Source: Pseudomonas sessilinigenes (GTDB lineage Bacteria > Pseudomonadota > Gammaproteobacteria > Pseudomonadales > Pseudomonadaceae). From it: 64,000 nucleotides of DNA. Positions 54,348 through 63,887 of this stretch are shown in pieces. Numbering within the stretch: the first letter of the stretch is position 1; every line of letters starts with the position of its first letter. Under the pieces are notes generated by a model. It was not told the DNA's origin. It worked only from the letters and a program-made list of their open reading frames with translations, and did no database searches. The stretch spans positions 2,914,001-2,978,000 of the forward strand of contig NZ_CP027706.1 in the NCBI RefSeq assembly GCF_003850565.1, in the 5' to 3' direction. A program made the translations under genes and the position numbers.

Positions 54348-55318
54348 TGCTCGATCCCGCGCGTAGCTACGACCTGATCGGTGATGTGCACGGTTGCGCC
54401 CTGACCCTCGAACACCTGCTGGACCGACTTGGTTACCACAAACAGGGCGGCGTCTGGCGGCATCCATCGCGCATGGCGGTGTTCCTCGGCGATATCATCG
54501 ACCGCGGCCCGCGTATTCGCGAGGCCCTGCACATCGTCCACGACATGGCCGAGGCCGGCCAGGCGCTGTGCATCATGGGCAACCATGAGTTCAATGCCCT
54601 GGGCTGGAGTACACCGGCCGCGCCGGGCAGTGGCAAGCAGTTCGTGCGCGAGCACACACCGCGCCATGCCAGACTGATCCACGAGACCCTGGCGCAGTTC
54701 GAACAGCACCCGGGCGACTGGCATGACTTTCTTCAGTGGTTCTACCAGATGCCGCTGTTCGTCGACGCCGGGCGCTTCCGGGTGGTCCATGCCTGTTGGG
54801 ATTCGGCGCTGATCACCCAGCTACGCCAGCGCTACCCGGACGGCTGCATCGATCGCGATTTCCTCCAGGCCTCGGCGTTGCCTGACAGCTTTGCCAGCAA
54901 TGCCTTCGACCGCCTGCTGCGTGGCACCGACATGCGCCTGCCCCATGGCCTGACCATGACCAGCGGCGACGGCCTGACCCGTTCGTTCTTCCGTACCAAG
55001 TTCTGGGAAGACGACCCGCAGACCTATGGCGACATCGTCTTCCAGCCCGATGCCTTGCCCGAGCCAGTAGCGCGCACGCCATTGTCCAGGGACGAGAAGA
55101 ACAGCCTGCTGCGCTACGCCGTCGAGGAGCCGTTGCTGTTCGTCGGCCACTATTGGCGCAGCGGCACGCCGGCGCCGATCCGGCCCAACCTGGCCTGCCT
55201 GGACTACAGCGCGGTGCTCTACGGCAAGCTCGCCGCCTACCGCCTGGACCAGGAAACGCGCCTGGACCCGAACAAGTTCGTCTGGGTCGACGTCGAGCGG
55301 CCGGAGGTGCTGCGATGA
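54347..55318 (+). CDS. Calcineurin-like metallophosphoesterase
   Basis: 323 residues with all metal-binding motifs: [25 protein letters not shown], and later HACWD and GHYWRSG. The family includes bis(5'-nucleosyl)-tetraphosphatases and Ser/Thr phosphatases; this sub-type is common next to nadK and a rhomboid gene in pseudomonads. Substrate unknown. It overlaps nadK by 1 bp and the rhomboid gene by 4 bp. Confidence 0.88.
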   Translation: MLDPARSYDLIGDVHGCALTLEHLLDRLGYHKQGGVWRHPSRMAVFLGDIIDRGPRIREALHIVHDMAEAGQALCIMGNHEFNALGWSTPAAPGSGKQFVREHTPRHARLIHETLAQFEQHPGDWHDFLQWFYQMPLFVDAGRFRVVHACWDSALITQLRQRYPDGCIDRDFLQASALPDSFASNAFDRLLRGTDMRLPHGLTMTSGDGLTRSFFRTKFWEDDPQTYGDIVFQPDALPEPVARTPLSRDEKNSLLRYAVEEPLLFVGHYWRSGTPAPIRPNLACLDYSAVLYGKLAAYRLDQETRLDPNKFVWVDVERPEVLR

Positions 55319-56184
55319 GCGCGGTAGCGATTTTGCGCCTGCCCCTGGCCACTGACCTCAGCGGCTTCGTCAAGCTCTTGCAGCGCATGCAAGTGCCCCA
55401 TCGGGTCAGCGAGGAAGCGGGGGAGCAGGTGCTGTGGGTGCCCGAATCCATCCGCGAGGACGTGCTGGACCTGTACCAGCGTTTTCCCCAGGGCGATCCC
55501 GAACAGCAACTGGACATTCCCCAGGCCGCCGCCCCGGTGGGCCTTGGGCTGGTCCAGCAATTGCGACGCAGCCCGGTTACCGCGTTGATCTTGGTCCTGA
55601 GCCTGGCGGTTTGTGGCATCACCCTGTTGGGGGACAACCTGCAGGCCTTGAGCTGGTTCACCTTCCTGCAGTTTCGCGTGGCGGGCGACTACATCCAGTT
55701 CAGCTCCCTGGCCGACAGCCTGGCGGCGGGGCAATGGTGGCGCCTGGTGACACCGATGCTGGTTCACTTCGGCATCCTGCACATCGCCATGAACGGCATG
55801 TGGTACTGGGAACTGGGGCGGCGCATCGAGTTGCGCCAGGGCAGTATCAACCTGCTGGGCCTGACCCTGCTGTTCAGCCTGGTGTCCAACTACGCGCAAT
55901 ATTATTTCAGTGGCCCGAGCTTGTTCGGTGGCCTCTCCGGAGTGCTCTACGGACTGCTGGGGCATTGCTGGATCTATCAATGGCTGTCGCCCAACCCCAT
56001 CTACCGCCTGCCCCGGGGTGTGCTGGTGATGATGCTGGTGTGGCTGCTGCTGTGTCTGTCCGGGCTGATCTCGATGATCGGCTTCGGTGAAATCGCCAAT
56101 GCCGCCCATGTTGGCGGTTTGCTCGTCGGTTGCCTTACCGGTCTGTTGGGTGGCTTGTACAGCCGCCGTAGACCGGCCCCTTGA
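55315..56184 (+). CDS. glpG: Rhomboid family intramembrane serine protease
   Basis: 289 residues from ATG 55315, overlapping the phosphoesterase stop (ATGA). A soluble N-terminal domain (~1-80) precedes six membrane segments. The catalytic serine is in FGGLSGVLYG (~Ser208) and the catalytic histidine in NAAHVGGL (~265); HIAMNGMWY matches the HxxxN oxyanion motif. It cleaves transmembrane substrates in the inner membrane; substrates are not known here. The domain order fits GlpG. Confidence 0.88.
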   Translation: MSAVAILRLPLATDLSGFVKLLQRMQVPHRVSEEAGEQVLWVPESIREDVLDLYQRFPQGDPEQQLDIPQAAAPVGLGLVQQLRRSPVTALILVLSLAVCGITLLGDNLQALSWFTFLQFRVAGDYIQFSSLADSLAAGQWWRLVTPMLVHFGILHIAMNGMWYWELGRRIELRQGSINLLGLTLLFSLVSNYAQYYFSGPSLFGGLSGVLYGLLGHCWIYQWLSPNPIYRLPRGVLVMMLVWLLLCLSGLISMIGFGEIANAAHVGGLLVGCLTGLLGGLYSRRRPAP

Positions 56185-56199
56185 GTTCAGGAGTCTGGT

Positions 56200-56460
56200 A
56201 TGTCGTCCTTTGTCGAAATGATCGAAAACATCACCCCCGATATCTATCGCAGCCTGAAGCTGGCGGTGGAGATCGGCAAATGGTCCGATGGCCGCAAGCT
56301 CACCGCTGAGCAGCGTGAACTGTCGCTGCAGGCGATGATCGCCTGGGAGATGCAGAACCTGCCGGAGGAGGAGCGCACCGGCTACATGGGCCCGCAGGAG
56401 TGCTCGTCGAAGTCCGAGCCGGTGCCGAACATCCTGTTCAAGTCGGATGCCATCCATTGA
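56200..56460 (+). CDS. yeaC: YeaC-like DUF1315 protein
   Basis: 86 residues, MSSFVEMIENITPDIYRSLKLAVEIGKW, with LTAEQRELSLQAMIAWE, which are the conserved marks of DUF1315. Probably a small cytoplasmic helical protein of unknown function. It starts 15 bp after the rhomboid gene with CAGGAGTC upstream, and its stop overlaps the probable TTG start of the next gene. Confidence 0.85.
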   Translation: MSSFVEMIENITPDIYRSLKLAVEIGKWSDGRKLTAEQRELSLQAMIAWEMQNLPEEERTGYMGPQECSSKSEPVPNILFKSDAIH

Positions 56461-57287
56461 TCGAGATCGGCCGCGGCTCCATCAGTAAAATGTCGGCTCG
56501 TCTCGACGGGCCGAATGTGCAATACGCTTTTCGCCTGGGTGATAGCGAGGTGCCGGTCAACCCCTTGATCGGCAGCAGGCTGCGCCTGGAATACCTGGGG
56601 GCGATCCACTGCACCCATTGCGGACGCAAGACCAAGACCAGCTTCAGCCAGGGCTATTGCTATCCGTGCATGACCAAGCTGGCCCAGTGCGATGTCTGCA
56701 TCATGAGCCCGGAACGCTGCCACTACGACTCCGGCACCTGCCGCGAGCCGTCCTGGGGCGAACAGTTCTGCATGACCGACCACGTGGTCTACCTGGCCAA
56801 CTCCTCGGGGATCAAGGTCGGCATCACCCGGGCGACCCAGTTGCCCACTCGCTGGCTCGACCAGGGCGCCAGCCAGGCGTTACCGATCATGCGTGTAGCG
56901 ACCCGCCAGCAGTCCGGTTTCGTCGAAGACCTGTTCCGTTCCCAGGTGGCCGACAAGACCAACTGGCGGGCCTTGCTCAAGGGCGATGCCCAGGCCGTGG
57001 ACCTGGTGCAGGTGCGCGAGCAGCTGTTCGCATCCTGCGCCGAGGGCCTGCTGGCCTTGCAGCAGCGGTTCGGCCTGCAGGCGATCCAGCCGGTGCGTGA
57101 CATCGAACCCCTGGAAATCCGTTATCCGGTCGAGGAGTACCCGACCAAGATCGTCAGTTTCAACCTGGACAAGAATCCGATCGCCGAAGGCACCCTGCTG
57201 GGGATCAAGGGCCAGTACCTGATCTTCGACACCGGCGTGATCAACATTCGCAAGTACACGGCCTACCAGCTGGCCGTGCATCAGTAG
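56457..57287 (+). CDS. DUF2797 family zinc-ribbon protein
   Basis: About 276 residues if translation begins at the TTG at 56457 inside the yeaC stop (TTGA); an ATG at 56490 is the alternative, and a longer in-frame start at 56400 lies within yeaC. Cysteine pairs CTHCGRKTK, CYPC, CDVC and a CREPSWGEQFC segment point to zinc binding, followed by SSGIKVGITRATQLPTRWLDQGA, which recalls the GIY-YIG-like core of DUF2797. Function unknown. It sits in the yeaC-pepN run in the same order as in other pseudomonads. Confidence 0.8.
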   Translation: MIEIGRGSISKMSARLDGPNVQYAFRLGDSEVPVNPLIGSRLRLEYLGAIHCTHCGRKTKTSFSQGYCYPCMTKLAQCDVCIMSPERCHYDSGTCREPSWGEQFCMTDHVVYLANSSGIKVGITRATQLPTRWLDQGASQALPIMRVATRQQSGFVEDLFRSQVADKTNWRALLKGDAQAVDLVQVREQLFASCAEGLLALQQRFGLQAIQPVRDIEPLEIRYPVEEYPTKIVSFNLDKNPIAEGTLLGIKGQYLIFDTGVINIRKYTAYQLAVHQ

Positions 57288-57299
57288 AAGGAATTCGCC

Positions 57300-59957
57300 A
57301 TGCGCACCGAACAGCCGAAGATGATCTACCTGAAGGACTATCAGGCCCCCGAGTACCTGATCGACGAGACGCACCTGACCTTCGAGTTGTTCGAGGACCA
57401 CAGCCTGGTCCATGCGCAACTGGTGATGCGTCGCAACCCGGCCCGTGGTGCCGGGCTGCCGCCCCTAGTGCTCGACGGCCAGCAGCTGGAACTGCTGTCG
57501 GTGAGCCTGTCCGACCAGCTTCTGGAAGCTGGCGACTATCAGCTCGACGACAGCTACCTGACCCTGCACCCAGCCAGCGCCAGCTTCACCGTGGATACCA
57601 GCGTGCGGATCCACCCCGAAAGCAATACCGCCCTGGAAGGCCTGTACAAGTCCAGCGGCATGTTCTGCACCCAGTGCGAGGCCGAGGGCTTTCGCAAGAT
57701 CACCTACTACCTGGACCGCCCGGATGTGATGAGCAAGTTCACCACCACCGTGGTGGCCGAGCAGCACCGCTATCCGGTGCTGCTGTCCAACGGCAACCCG
57801 ATCGCCAGCGGCCCGGGCGAAGACGGCCGGCACTGGGCGACCTGGGAAGACCCGTTCATGAAGCCGGCCTACCTGTTCGCCCTGGTGGCAGGGGACCTGT
57901 GGTGTGTCGAGGACAGCTTCTGCACCATGAGCGGCCGCGACGTGGCGCTGCGCATCTATGTCGAGCCGGAGAACATCGACAAGTGCCAGCACGCCATGAA
58001 CAGCCTGAAGAAGTCCATGCGCTGGGACGAACAGACCTACGGTCGCGAGTATGACCTGGACATCTTCATGATCGTCGCGGTCAATGACTTCAACATGGGC
58101 GCCATGGAAAACAAGGGCCTGAACATCTTCAACTCCAGCGCCGTGCTGGCCCGTGCCGAGACCGCCACCGATGGCGCCCACCAGCGGGTCGAGGGCATCG
58201 TCGCCCACGAGTACTTCCATAACTGGTCGGGCAACCGGGTCACCTGCCGCGACTGGTTCCAGCTGTCGCTCAAGGAAGGCTTCACGGTATTCCGTGATGC
58301 CGGGTTTTCTTCGGACATGAATTCGCGCACGGTCAAGCGCATCCAGGACGTGGCCTACCTGCGCACCCACCAGTTCGCCGAAGACGCCGGTCCCATGGCC
58401 CATGCCGTGCGCCCGGAGAGCTTCATCGAGATCTCCAACTTCTACACCCTGACCGTGTACGAGAAGGGCTCGGAAGTGGTGGGCATGATCCACACCCTGC
58501 TGGGCGCCGAGGGCTTCCGCCAGGGCAGCGACCTGTACTTTGCACGCCACGACGGCCAGGCCGTGACCTGCGACGATTTCGTCAAGGCCATGGAAGACGC
58601 CAACGGCGTCGACCTGACTCAGTTCAAGCGCTGGTACAGCCAGGCCGGTACTCCGCGCCTCGCGGTCAGCGAGTCCTATGACGCCGCAGCCAAGACCTAC
58701 AGCCTGACCTTCCGCCAGAGCTGCCCGCAGACGCCGGACAAGGTGGAAAAACTGCCATTCGTGATCCCGGTGGAGTTGGGCCTGCTGGACAGCCGGGGCG
58801 CCGCCATGGCCCTGCGCCTGGCTGGCGAGGCCAGTGCCCAGGGCACTTCCCGGGTGATCTCGGTGACCGAGGCCGAGCAGACCTTCACGTTCGTCGATGT
58901 TGCCGAACAACCGCTGCCGTCGCTGCTGCGTGGGTTCTCGGCGCCGGTGAAGCTGAGCTTCCCCTACAACCGCGACCAACTGATGTTCCTCATGCAGCAT
59001 GACAGCGACGGTTTCAACCGCTGGGATGCCGGCCAGCAGTTGGCGGTGCAGGTACTGCAGGAACTGATCGGCCAGCACCAGCAGGGCCAGGCCCTGGTGA
59101 TGGACCAACGCCTGGTGACCGCCCTGGGCACCGTGCTGGCCGACGAGAGCCTGGACCAGGCCATGGTCGCGGAAATGCTGTCGCTGCCGGGTGAGGCCTA
59201 TCTCACCGAGATCAGCGAAGTGGCGGATGTCGAGGCTATCCATGGGGCCCGTGAATTCGCTCGCAAGCAACTGGCCGAGCAGCTGTTCGACGCCTTGCTC
59301 AAGCGCTACCAGGACAATCGCGAGCTGTCCCGCGCCACCGCCTATGTGGCCGAGTCCGAGCACTTCGCTCGCCGCGCGCTGCAGAACATTACCTTGTCCT
59401 ACCTGATGCTCGTCGGCAAGCCCGAGGTCCTGGCGGCCACCATCGAGCAATTCGACAGCGCCGACAACATGACCGAACGCCTGACCGCCCTGGCGGTACT
59501 GGTCAACTCGCCGTTCGAGGCCGAGAGGGCACAGGCGCTGGCGGTATTCGCCGAGAACTTCAAGGACAATGCGCTGGTCATGGACCAATGGTTCAGCGTG
59601 CAGGCCGCCAGCCCGCTGCCTGGTGGACTGGCGCGGGTCAAGGCATTGATGGAGCACCCGGCGTTCAACATCAAGAACCCGAACAAGGTACGGGCTGTAT
59701 TCGGTGCGTTTGCTGGCCAGAACCTGATCAACTTCCATGCTGGCGATGGCTCGGGCTACCGTTTCCTGGCGGACCTGGTGATCCAGCTCAATGCCATCAA
59801 CCCGCAGATTGCCTCTCGACAACTGGCGCCGTTGACTCGCTGGCGCAAGTACGACAGCGCCCGGCAGGCATTGATGAAGGCCGAGCTGGAGCGCATTCGC
59901 GCCTCGGGCGAGCTGTCCAGCGATGTGTTCGAGGTGGTGAGCAAGAGCCTCGCCTGA
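57300..59957 (+). CDS. pepN: Aminopeptidase N (M1 family)
   Basis: 885 residues, the normal PepN length. GAMEN motif at 267-271 and zinc-binding HEYFH starting at His303, with the third ligand Glu in SLKEGFTVF. It is a cytoplasmic broad-specificity aminopeptidase that also takes part in peptide turnover. 12 bp after the DUF2797 gene, with AGAAGGAATTC before the ATG. All motifs look intact. Confidence 0.96.
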   Translation: MRTEQPKMIYLKDYQAPEYLIDETHLTFELFEDHSLVHAQLVMRRNPARGAGLPPLVLDGQQLELLSVSLSDQLLEAGDYQLDDSYLTLHPASASFTVDTSVRIHPESNTALEGLYKSSGMFCTQCEAEGFRKITYYLDRPDVMSKFTTTVVAEQHRYPVLLSNGNPIASGPGEDGRHWATWEDPFMKPAYLFALVAGDLWCVEDSFCTMSGRDVALRIYVEPENIDKCQHAMNSLKKSMRWDEQTYGREYDLDIFMIVAVNDFNMGAMENKGLNIFNSSAVLARAETATDGAHQRVEGIVAHEYFHNWSGNRVTCRDWFQLSLKEGFTVFRDAGFSSDMNSRTVKRIQDVAYLRTHQFAEDAGPMAHAVRPESFIEISNFYTLTVYEKGSEVVGMIHTLLGAEGFRQGSDLYFARHDGQAVTCDDFVKAMEDANGVDLTQFKRWYSQAGTPRLAVSESYDAAAKTYSLTFRQSCPQTPDKVEKLPFVIPVELGLLDSRGAAMALRLAGEASAQGTSRVISVTEAEQTFTFVDVAEQPLPSLLRGFSAPVKLSFPYNRDQLMFLMQHDSDGFNRWDAGQQLAVQVLQELIGQHQQGQALVMDQRLVTALGTVLADESLDQAMVAEMLSLPGEAYLTEISEVADVEAIHGAREFARKQLAEQLFDALLKRYQDNRELSRATAYVAESEHFARRALQNITLSYLMLVGKPEVLAATIEQFDSADNMTERLTALAVLVNSPFEAERAQALAVFAENFKDNALVMDQWFSVQAASPLPGGLARVKALMEHPAFNIKNPNKVRAVFGAFAGQNLINFHAGDGSGYRFLADLVIQLNAINPQIASRQLAPLTRWRKYDSARQALMKAELERIRASGELSSDVFEVVSKSLA

Positions 59958-60373
59958 CCTGGCTCGAAGGCGAATGGGCTCCCTCGGGGGCCTGTTCGCT
60001 TTCGTGGCCGGTATTTCCCTGCAGTTCCGACCGGCCTTGCCCATGGGCGTGCCGGTCCTTTCTTCCTTTCTTCTTCGCTTGCCCCACGACCGCCCCTGGC
60101 CTATACCGGCAGGGTGGCGCCTGCCTGGACCACATATCGATCACTTCGACGAATGCCCGATGATTCAGGGTGCACGTGGGGGGACGTGATTAACAAAAGA
60201 TAACGTGGCGTCGATTGTCAGACGTTTCCAAAGCCCGATAGGATAGCCCGCAGCCAAAGGGGCTCTAGATTGCAGGTTTCAGGACGATCGGCTTGATCGG
60301 ACGAACACCCGCGACACCCTGCAGGCGCCCTGAAAGGTTGAACGACCTGACAATAATAATGGGGGAGTGGTCT
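59958..60373. other. Intergenic region between pepN and the YCF48-like gene
   Basis: 416 bp with no convincing gene. Just after pepN an imperfect hairpin (about 59965-59998, AAGGCGAA paired with TTCGCTTT) may terminate pepN. The right half contains a promoter-like pair at 60215-60244. Confidence 0.4.
60215..60244 (+). promoter_or_regulatory. Putative sigma70 promoter of the YCF48-MMPL operon
   Basis: TTGTCA (60215-60220), an 18-bp spacer and TAGGAT (60239-60244), 130 bp before the ATG at 60374. Confidence 0.4.
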
Positions 60374-61429
60374 ATGAGTGAGCCTGTCATGGGTGTGGTT
60401 GCTGGCCGCCCGCCGGCGTTGCGTGGGTTCGCAGCGTTGGCCGCAGCGCTCTCGCTGTTGGGTGTCGCGACACTGCCGGCACCGGTCCTGGCCGCTGCCA
60501 GCGCAGCGGATACGGTTGTCTATTCCATTGAATCGCCCAAGGCGGCGAAAAACCTGATGCTCGATGTGGTCCACGCCGGCAAGCGCCTGGTGGCGGTGGG
60601 CGACCGTGGGCACATTCTCTATTCCGATGACCAGGGCGCAAGCTGGGCCCAGGCCAAGGTGCCGAGCCGGCAGCTATTGACCGCGGTGTATTTCGTCGAC
60701 GAGCAACACGGCTGGGCCGTGGGCCACGACGCGCAGGTGCTCGCCAGTACCGACGGTGGCCTCACCTGGACCCGGCAGTTCCAGGACCTCAAGCGCGAGG
60801 CACCGCTGCTGGACGTGTGGTTCAAGGATGCCCAGGTCGGATATGCCGTGGGAGCCTATGGCGCCTTGCTGGAGACCACCGATGGCGGCCAGCACTGGGA
60901 GGACGCCAGCGATCGCCTGGACAACCCGGATCAGTTCCATCTAAACGCTATTGCCCAGATCAAGGATTCCGGACTGTTCATCGTTGGCGAGCAGGGCAGC
61001 ATGTTTCGCTCCGCCGATGGCGGCCAGACCTGGGAGCGCCTGGAAGGCCCTTACGAGGGCTCGTTGTTCGGCGTGATCGGCACCGGCCAGCCGGCGACCC
61101 TGTTGGTCTATGGCTTGCGTGGCAACCTCTATCGCTCGACGGATTTTGGCAGCACCTGGGAGCAGGTGCAGCTGAATGCCGCTCGCGGCGCCCTGGAATT
61201 CGGTTTGTCTGGCGCTACCGTGCTCGAAGACGGTTCCCTGGTGATCGTCGGCAACGGCGGCAGCGTGATCCGCAGCACCGATCATGGCCTGAGCTTCAGC
61301 GTCTTCAATCGCCCGGATCGAATCTCGCTGTCGGCGGTCAGTGGTGCCGGCAATGGTGGGTTGATCCTGGCCGGGCAGGGCGGGGTACGGGTTGCCACGG
61401 CAACCGGCGCTGAACTCGGCAGCAACTAG
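60374..61429 (+). CDS. Secreted YCF48/BNR-repeat beta-propeller protein
   Basis: 351 residues from ATG 60374 (GGGGGAGTGG upstream); earlier in-frame start rejected. A signal peptide (hydrophobic FAALAAALSLLGVATLPAPVLAA, ~20-45) precedes a propeller of repeated SxDxGxTW blades: YSDDQGASWAQ, STDGGLTWTRQ, TTDGGQHWED, SADGGQTWER, STDFGSTWEQ, STDHGLSFS. Family members resemble the photosystem II assembly factor YCF48, but in Pseudomonas they pair with RND/MMPL transporters. The MMPL gene follows by 32 bp, so it is likely a periplasmic partner of that transporter. Confidence 0.85.
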   Translation: MSEPVMGVVAGRPPALRGFAALAAALSLLGVATLPAPVLAAASAADTVVYSIESPKAAKNLMLDVVHAGKRLVAVGDRGHILYSDDQGASWAQAKVPSRQLLTAVYFVDEQHGWAVGHDAQVLASTDGGLTWTRQFQDLKREAPLLDVWFKDAQVGYAVGAYGALLETTDGGQHWEDASDRLDNPDQFHLNAIAQIKDSGLFIVGEQGSMFRSADGGQTWERLEGPYEGSLFGVIGTGQPATLLVYGLRGNLYRSTDFGSTWEQVQLNAARGALEFGLSGATVLEDGSLVIVGNGGSVIRSTDHGLSFSVFNRPDRISLSAVSGAGNGGLILAGQGGVRVATATGAELGSN

Positions 61430-61461
61430 GCCGGGCACATAATAAGAAGGTGGGGAACTCC

Positions 61462-63837
61462 ATGAGTAGTCAGAACCAGGACAAGGCGAATTTTCTTGAG
61501 CGCCTGATTTTCAACAACCGCCCGGCAGTGATCTTCCTCTGCTTGCTGGTCAGCGTATTCCTGTTCTGGCAGGCGACCCTGATCCGGCCGTCCACCAGTT
61601 TCGAAAAAATGATCCCGCTCAAGCACCCGTTCATCGAGCGGATGATGGAGCACCGCAACGACCTGGCCAACCTGGGCAACACCGTGCGGATTTCGGTGGA
61701 AGCCAAGGACGGCGATATCTTCACCCAGGCCTACATGGAGACCCTCAGGCAGATCAATGACGAGGTGTTCTACATCCCCGGCGTCGATCGCTCTGGGCTC
61801 AAGTCCCTATGGAGCCCCAGCGTGCGCTGGACCGAGGTCACCGAGGAAGGTTTCGCCGGGGGGGAGGTGATTCCCCAGAGCTACAACGGCTCGGCCGATA
61901 GCCTCGACAAGCTGCGCAACAACGTGCTCAAGTCCGGGCAGGTCGGGCGCCTGGTCGCCAACGACTTCAAGTCCAGCATCGTCGATATCCCCTTGCTGGA
62001 GTCCTACCCGGACCCACAGGACCAGGGCAAGCTGCTGGCCCTGGACTACCAGAAGTTCTCCCACCAGCTGGAAGAAAAGATCCGCGACAAGTTCGAGGCG
62101 CAGAACCCCAATGTGAAGATCCACATCGTCGGTTTCGCCAAGAAGGTCGGCGACCTGATCGACGGCCTGATCATGGTGGTGCTGTTCTTCGGCGTGGCCT
62201 TCATCATCACCCTGGTGCTGTTGTACTGGTTCACCTGGTGCATCCGCAGCACCATCGCGGTGCTGATCACCACGCTGGTGGCGGTGGTCTGGCAACTGGG
62301 GCTGATGCACGCCATCGGTTTCGGCCTGGACCCGTACTCGATGCTGGTGCCGTTTTTGATCTTCGCCATCGGTATTTCCCATGGGGTGCAGAAGATCAAC
62401 GGTATCGCCTTGCAGTCCAGTGATGCCGATAACGCCCTGACCGCGGCACGAAGGACCTTCCGCCAGCTGTTCCTGCCGGGCATGATCGCGATCCTGGCCG
62501 ACGCCGTGGGCTTCATCACGCTGCTGATCATCGATATCGGGGTGATCCGCGAGCTGGCCATCGGCGCCTCCATCGGCGTGGCGGTGATCGTGTTCACCAA
62601 CCTGATCCTGTTGCCGGTGGCGATCTCCTATGTCGGCATCAGCAAGCGTGCCGTCGAGCGCAGCAAGAAGGACGCTTCCCGCGAGCACCCGTTCTGGCGT
62701 CGGCTGTCCAGCTTTGCCAGCCCCAAGGTGGCTCCCGTTTCCATCGCCCTGGCCCTGGTGGCATTTGGCGGCGGCCTCTGGTACAGCCAGAACCTGAAGA
62801 TCGGCGATCTTGACCAGGGCGCGCCGGAGCTGCGCCCCGATTCGCGCTACAACAAGGACAACAACTTCATCATCAGCAATTACTCCACCAGCTCCGATGT
62901 CTTGGTGGTGATGGTCAAGACCGCCGCCGAAGGCTGCTCGCGCTACGAGGCCATGGCGCCGATCGATGAGCTGATGTGGAAGATGCAGAACACCGAGGGC
63001 GTGCAGTCGGCGATTTCCCTGGTGACCGTGTCCAAGCAGATGATCAAGGGCATGAACGAGGGCAACCTGAAATGGGAAACCCTGTCGCGCAACCCCGATG
63101 TGCTGAACAACTCCATCGCCCGGGCCGACGGCTTGTACAACAACAACTGCTCCCTGGCGCCGGTGCTGGTGTTCCTCAACGACCACAAGGCCGAGACCCT
63201 CGACCGCGCCGTGCATGCGGTGCAGGAGTTCGCCAAGGAGAACAACAAGGATGGCCTGGAGTTTATCCTCGCTGCCGGTAACGCCGGGATCGAGGCGGCC
63301 ACCAACGAGGTGATCAAGACCTCGGAGCTGACCATCCTGATCCTGGTGTACATCTGCGTAGCGGCCATGTGCATGATCACCTTCCGCTCCTGGGCGGCGA
63401 CCCTGTGCATCGTCCTGCCACTGGTCCTGACCTCGGTGCTGGGCAACGCGCTGATGGCCTTCATGGGCATTGGCGTCAAGGTGGCGACCTTGCCGGTGGT
63501 GGCGCTGGGGGTGGGCATCGGCGTGGACTACGGCATCTATATCTATAGCCGCCTGGAGAGCTTCCTGCGGGCTGGGCTGCCGTTGCAGGAGGCCTACTAC
63601 CAGACCCTGCGCTCCACCGGCAAGGCCGTGTTGTTCACCGGCTTGTGCCTGGCCATCGGCGTGTGCACCTGGATCTTCTCGGCCATCAAGTTCCAGGCCG
63701 ACATGGGCCTGATGCTGACCTTCATGCTGCTGTGGAACATGTTCGGCGCCCTGTGGCTGCTGCCAGCCCTGGCCCGCTTCCTGATCCGTCCCGAGAAGCT
63801 GGCGGGGCAGAAGGGCAATTCGCTGTTCGCTCACTGA
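61462..63837 (+). CDS. MMPL/RND-superfamily membrane transporter
   Basis: 791 residues from ATG 61462, preferred over an in-frame GTG at 61450 that is part of the ribosome site (AAGAAGGTGGGG). It has one membrane segment near the N-terminus, a periplasmic domain, five membrane segments (~230-390), a second periplasmic domain and a second membrane block, which is the two-fold RND layout. Family marks include VPFLIFAIGISHGVQKING and its repeat GVGIGVDYGIYIYSRLE. Such proteins move lipids or hydrophobic molecules with the proton gradient. Substrate unknown. A strong terminator follows. Confidence 0.88.
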   Translation: MSSQNQDKANFLERLIFNNRPAVIFLCLLVSVFLFWQATLIRPSTSFEKMIPLKHPFIERMMEHRNDLANLGNTVRISVEAKDGDIFTQAYMETLRQINDEVFYIPGVDRSGLKSLWSPSVRWTEVTEEGFAGGEVIPQSYNGSADSLDKLRNNVLKSGQVGRLVANDFKSSIVDIPLLESYPDPQDQGKLLALDYQKFSHQLEEKIRDKFEAQNPNVKIHIVGFAKKVGDLIDGLIMVVLFFGVAFIITLVLLYWFTWCIRSTIAVLITTLVAVVWQLGLMHAIGFGLDPYSMLVPFLIFAIGISHGVQKINGIALQSSDADNALTAARRTFRQLFLPGMIAILADAVGFITLLIIDIGVIRELAIGASIGVAVIVFTNLILLPVAISYVGISKRAVERSKKDASREHPFWRRLSSFASPKVAPVSIALALVAFGGGLWYSQNLKIGDLDQGAPELRPDSRYNKDNNFIISNYSTSSDVLVVMVKTAAEGCSRYEAMAPIDELMWKMQNTEGVQSAISLVTVSKQMIKGMNEGNLKWETLSRNPDVLNNSIARADGLYNNNCSLAPVLVFLNDHKAETLDRAVHAVQEFAKENNKDGLEFILAAGNAGIEAATNEVIKTSELTILILVYICVAAMCMITFRSWAATLCIVLPLVLTSVLGNALMAFMGIGVKVATLPVVALGVGIGVDYGIYIYSRLESFLRAGLPLQEAYYQTLRSTGKAVLFTGLCLAIGVCTWIFSAIKFQADMGLMLTFMLLWNMFGALWLLPALARFLIRPEKLAGQKGNSLFAH

Positions 63838-63858
63838 TTGCGCCATGCGCCAGTACCT

Positions 63859-63887
63859 GGCCGCAACCTTCGGGTTGCGGCCTTTTT
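63859..63887 (+). terminator. Rho-independent terminator after the MMPL gene
   Basis: Perfect 10-bp arms GGCCGCAACC and GGTTGCGGCC with a TTCG tetraloop and a TTTTT run, 21 bp after the stop codon. Confidence 0.92.

Noticed and set aside
53295..54467. N-terminal extension of the DUF1853 gene through nadK on the opposite strand
   Set aside because: It is the antisense shadow of nadK; the DUF1853 family start fits ATG 53294.
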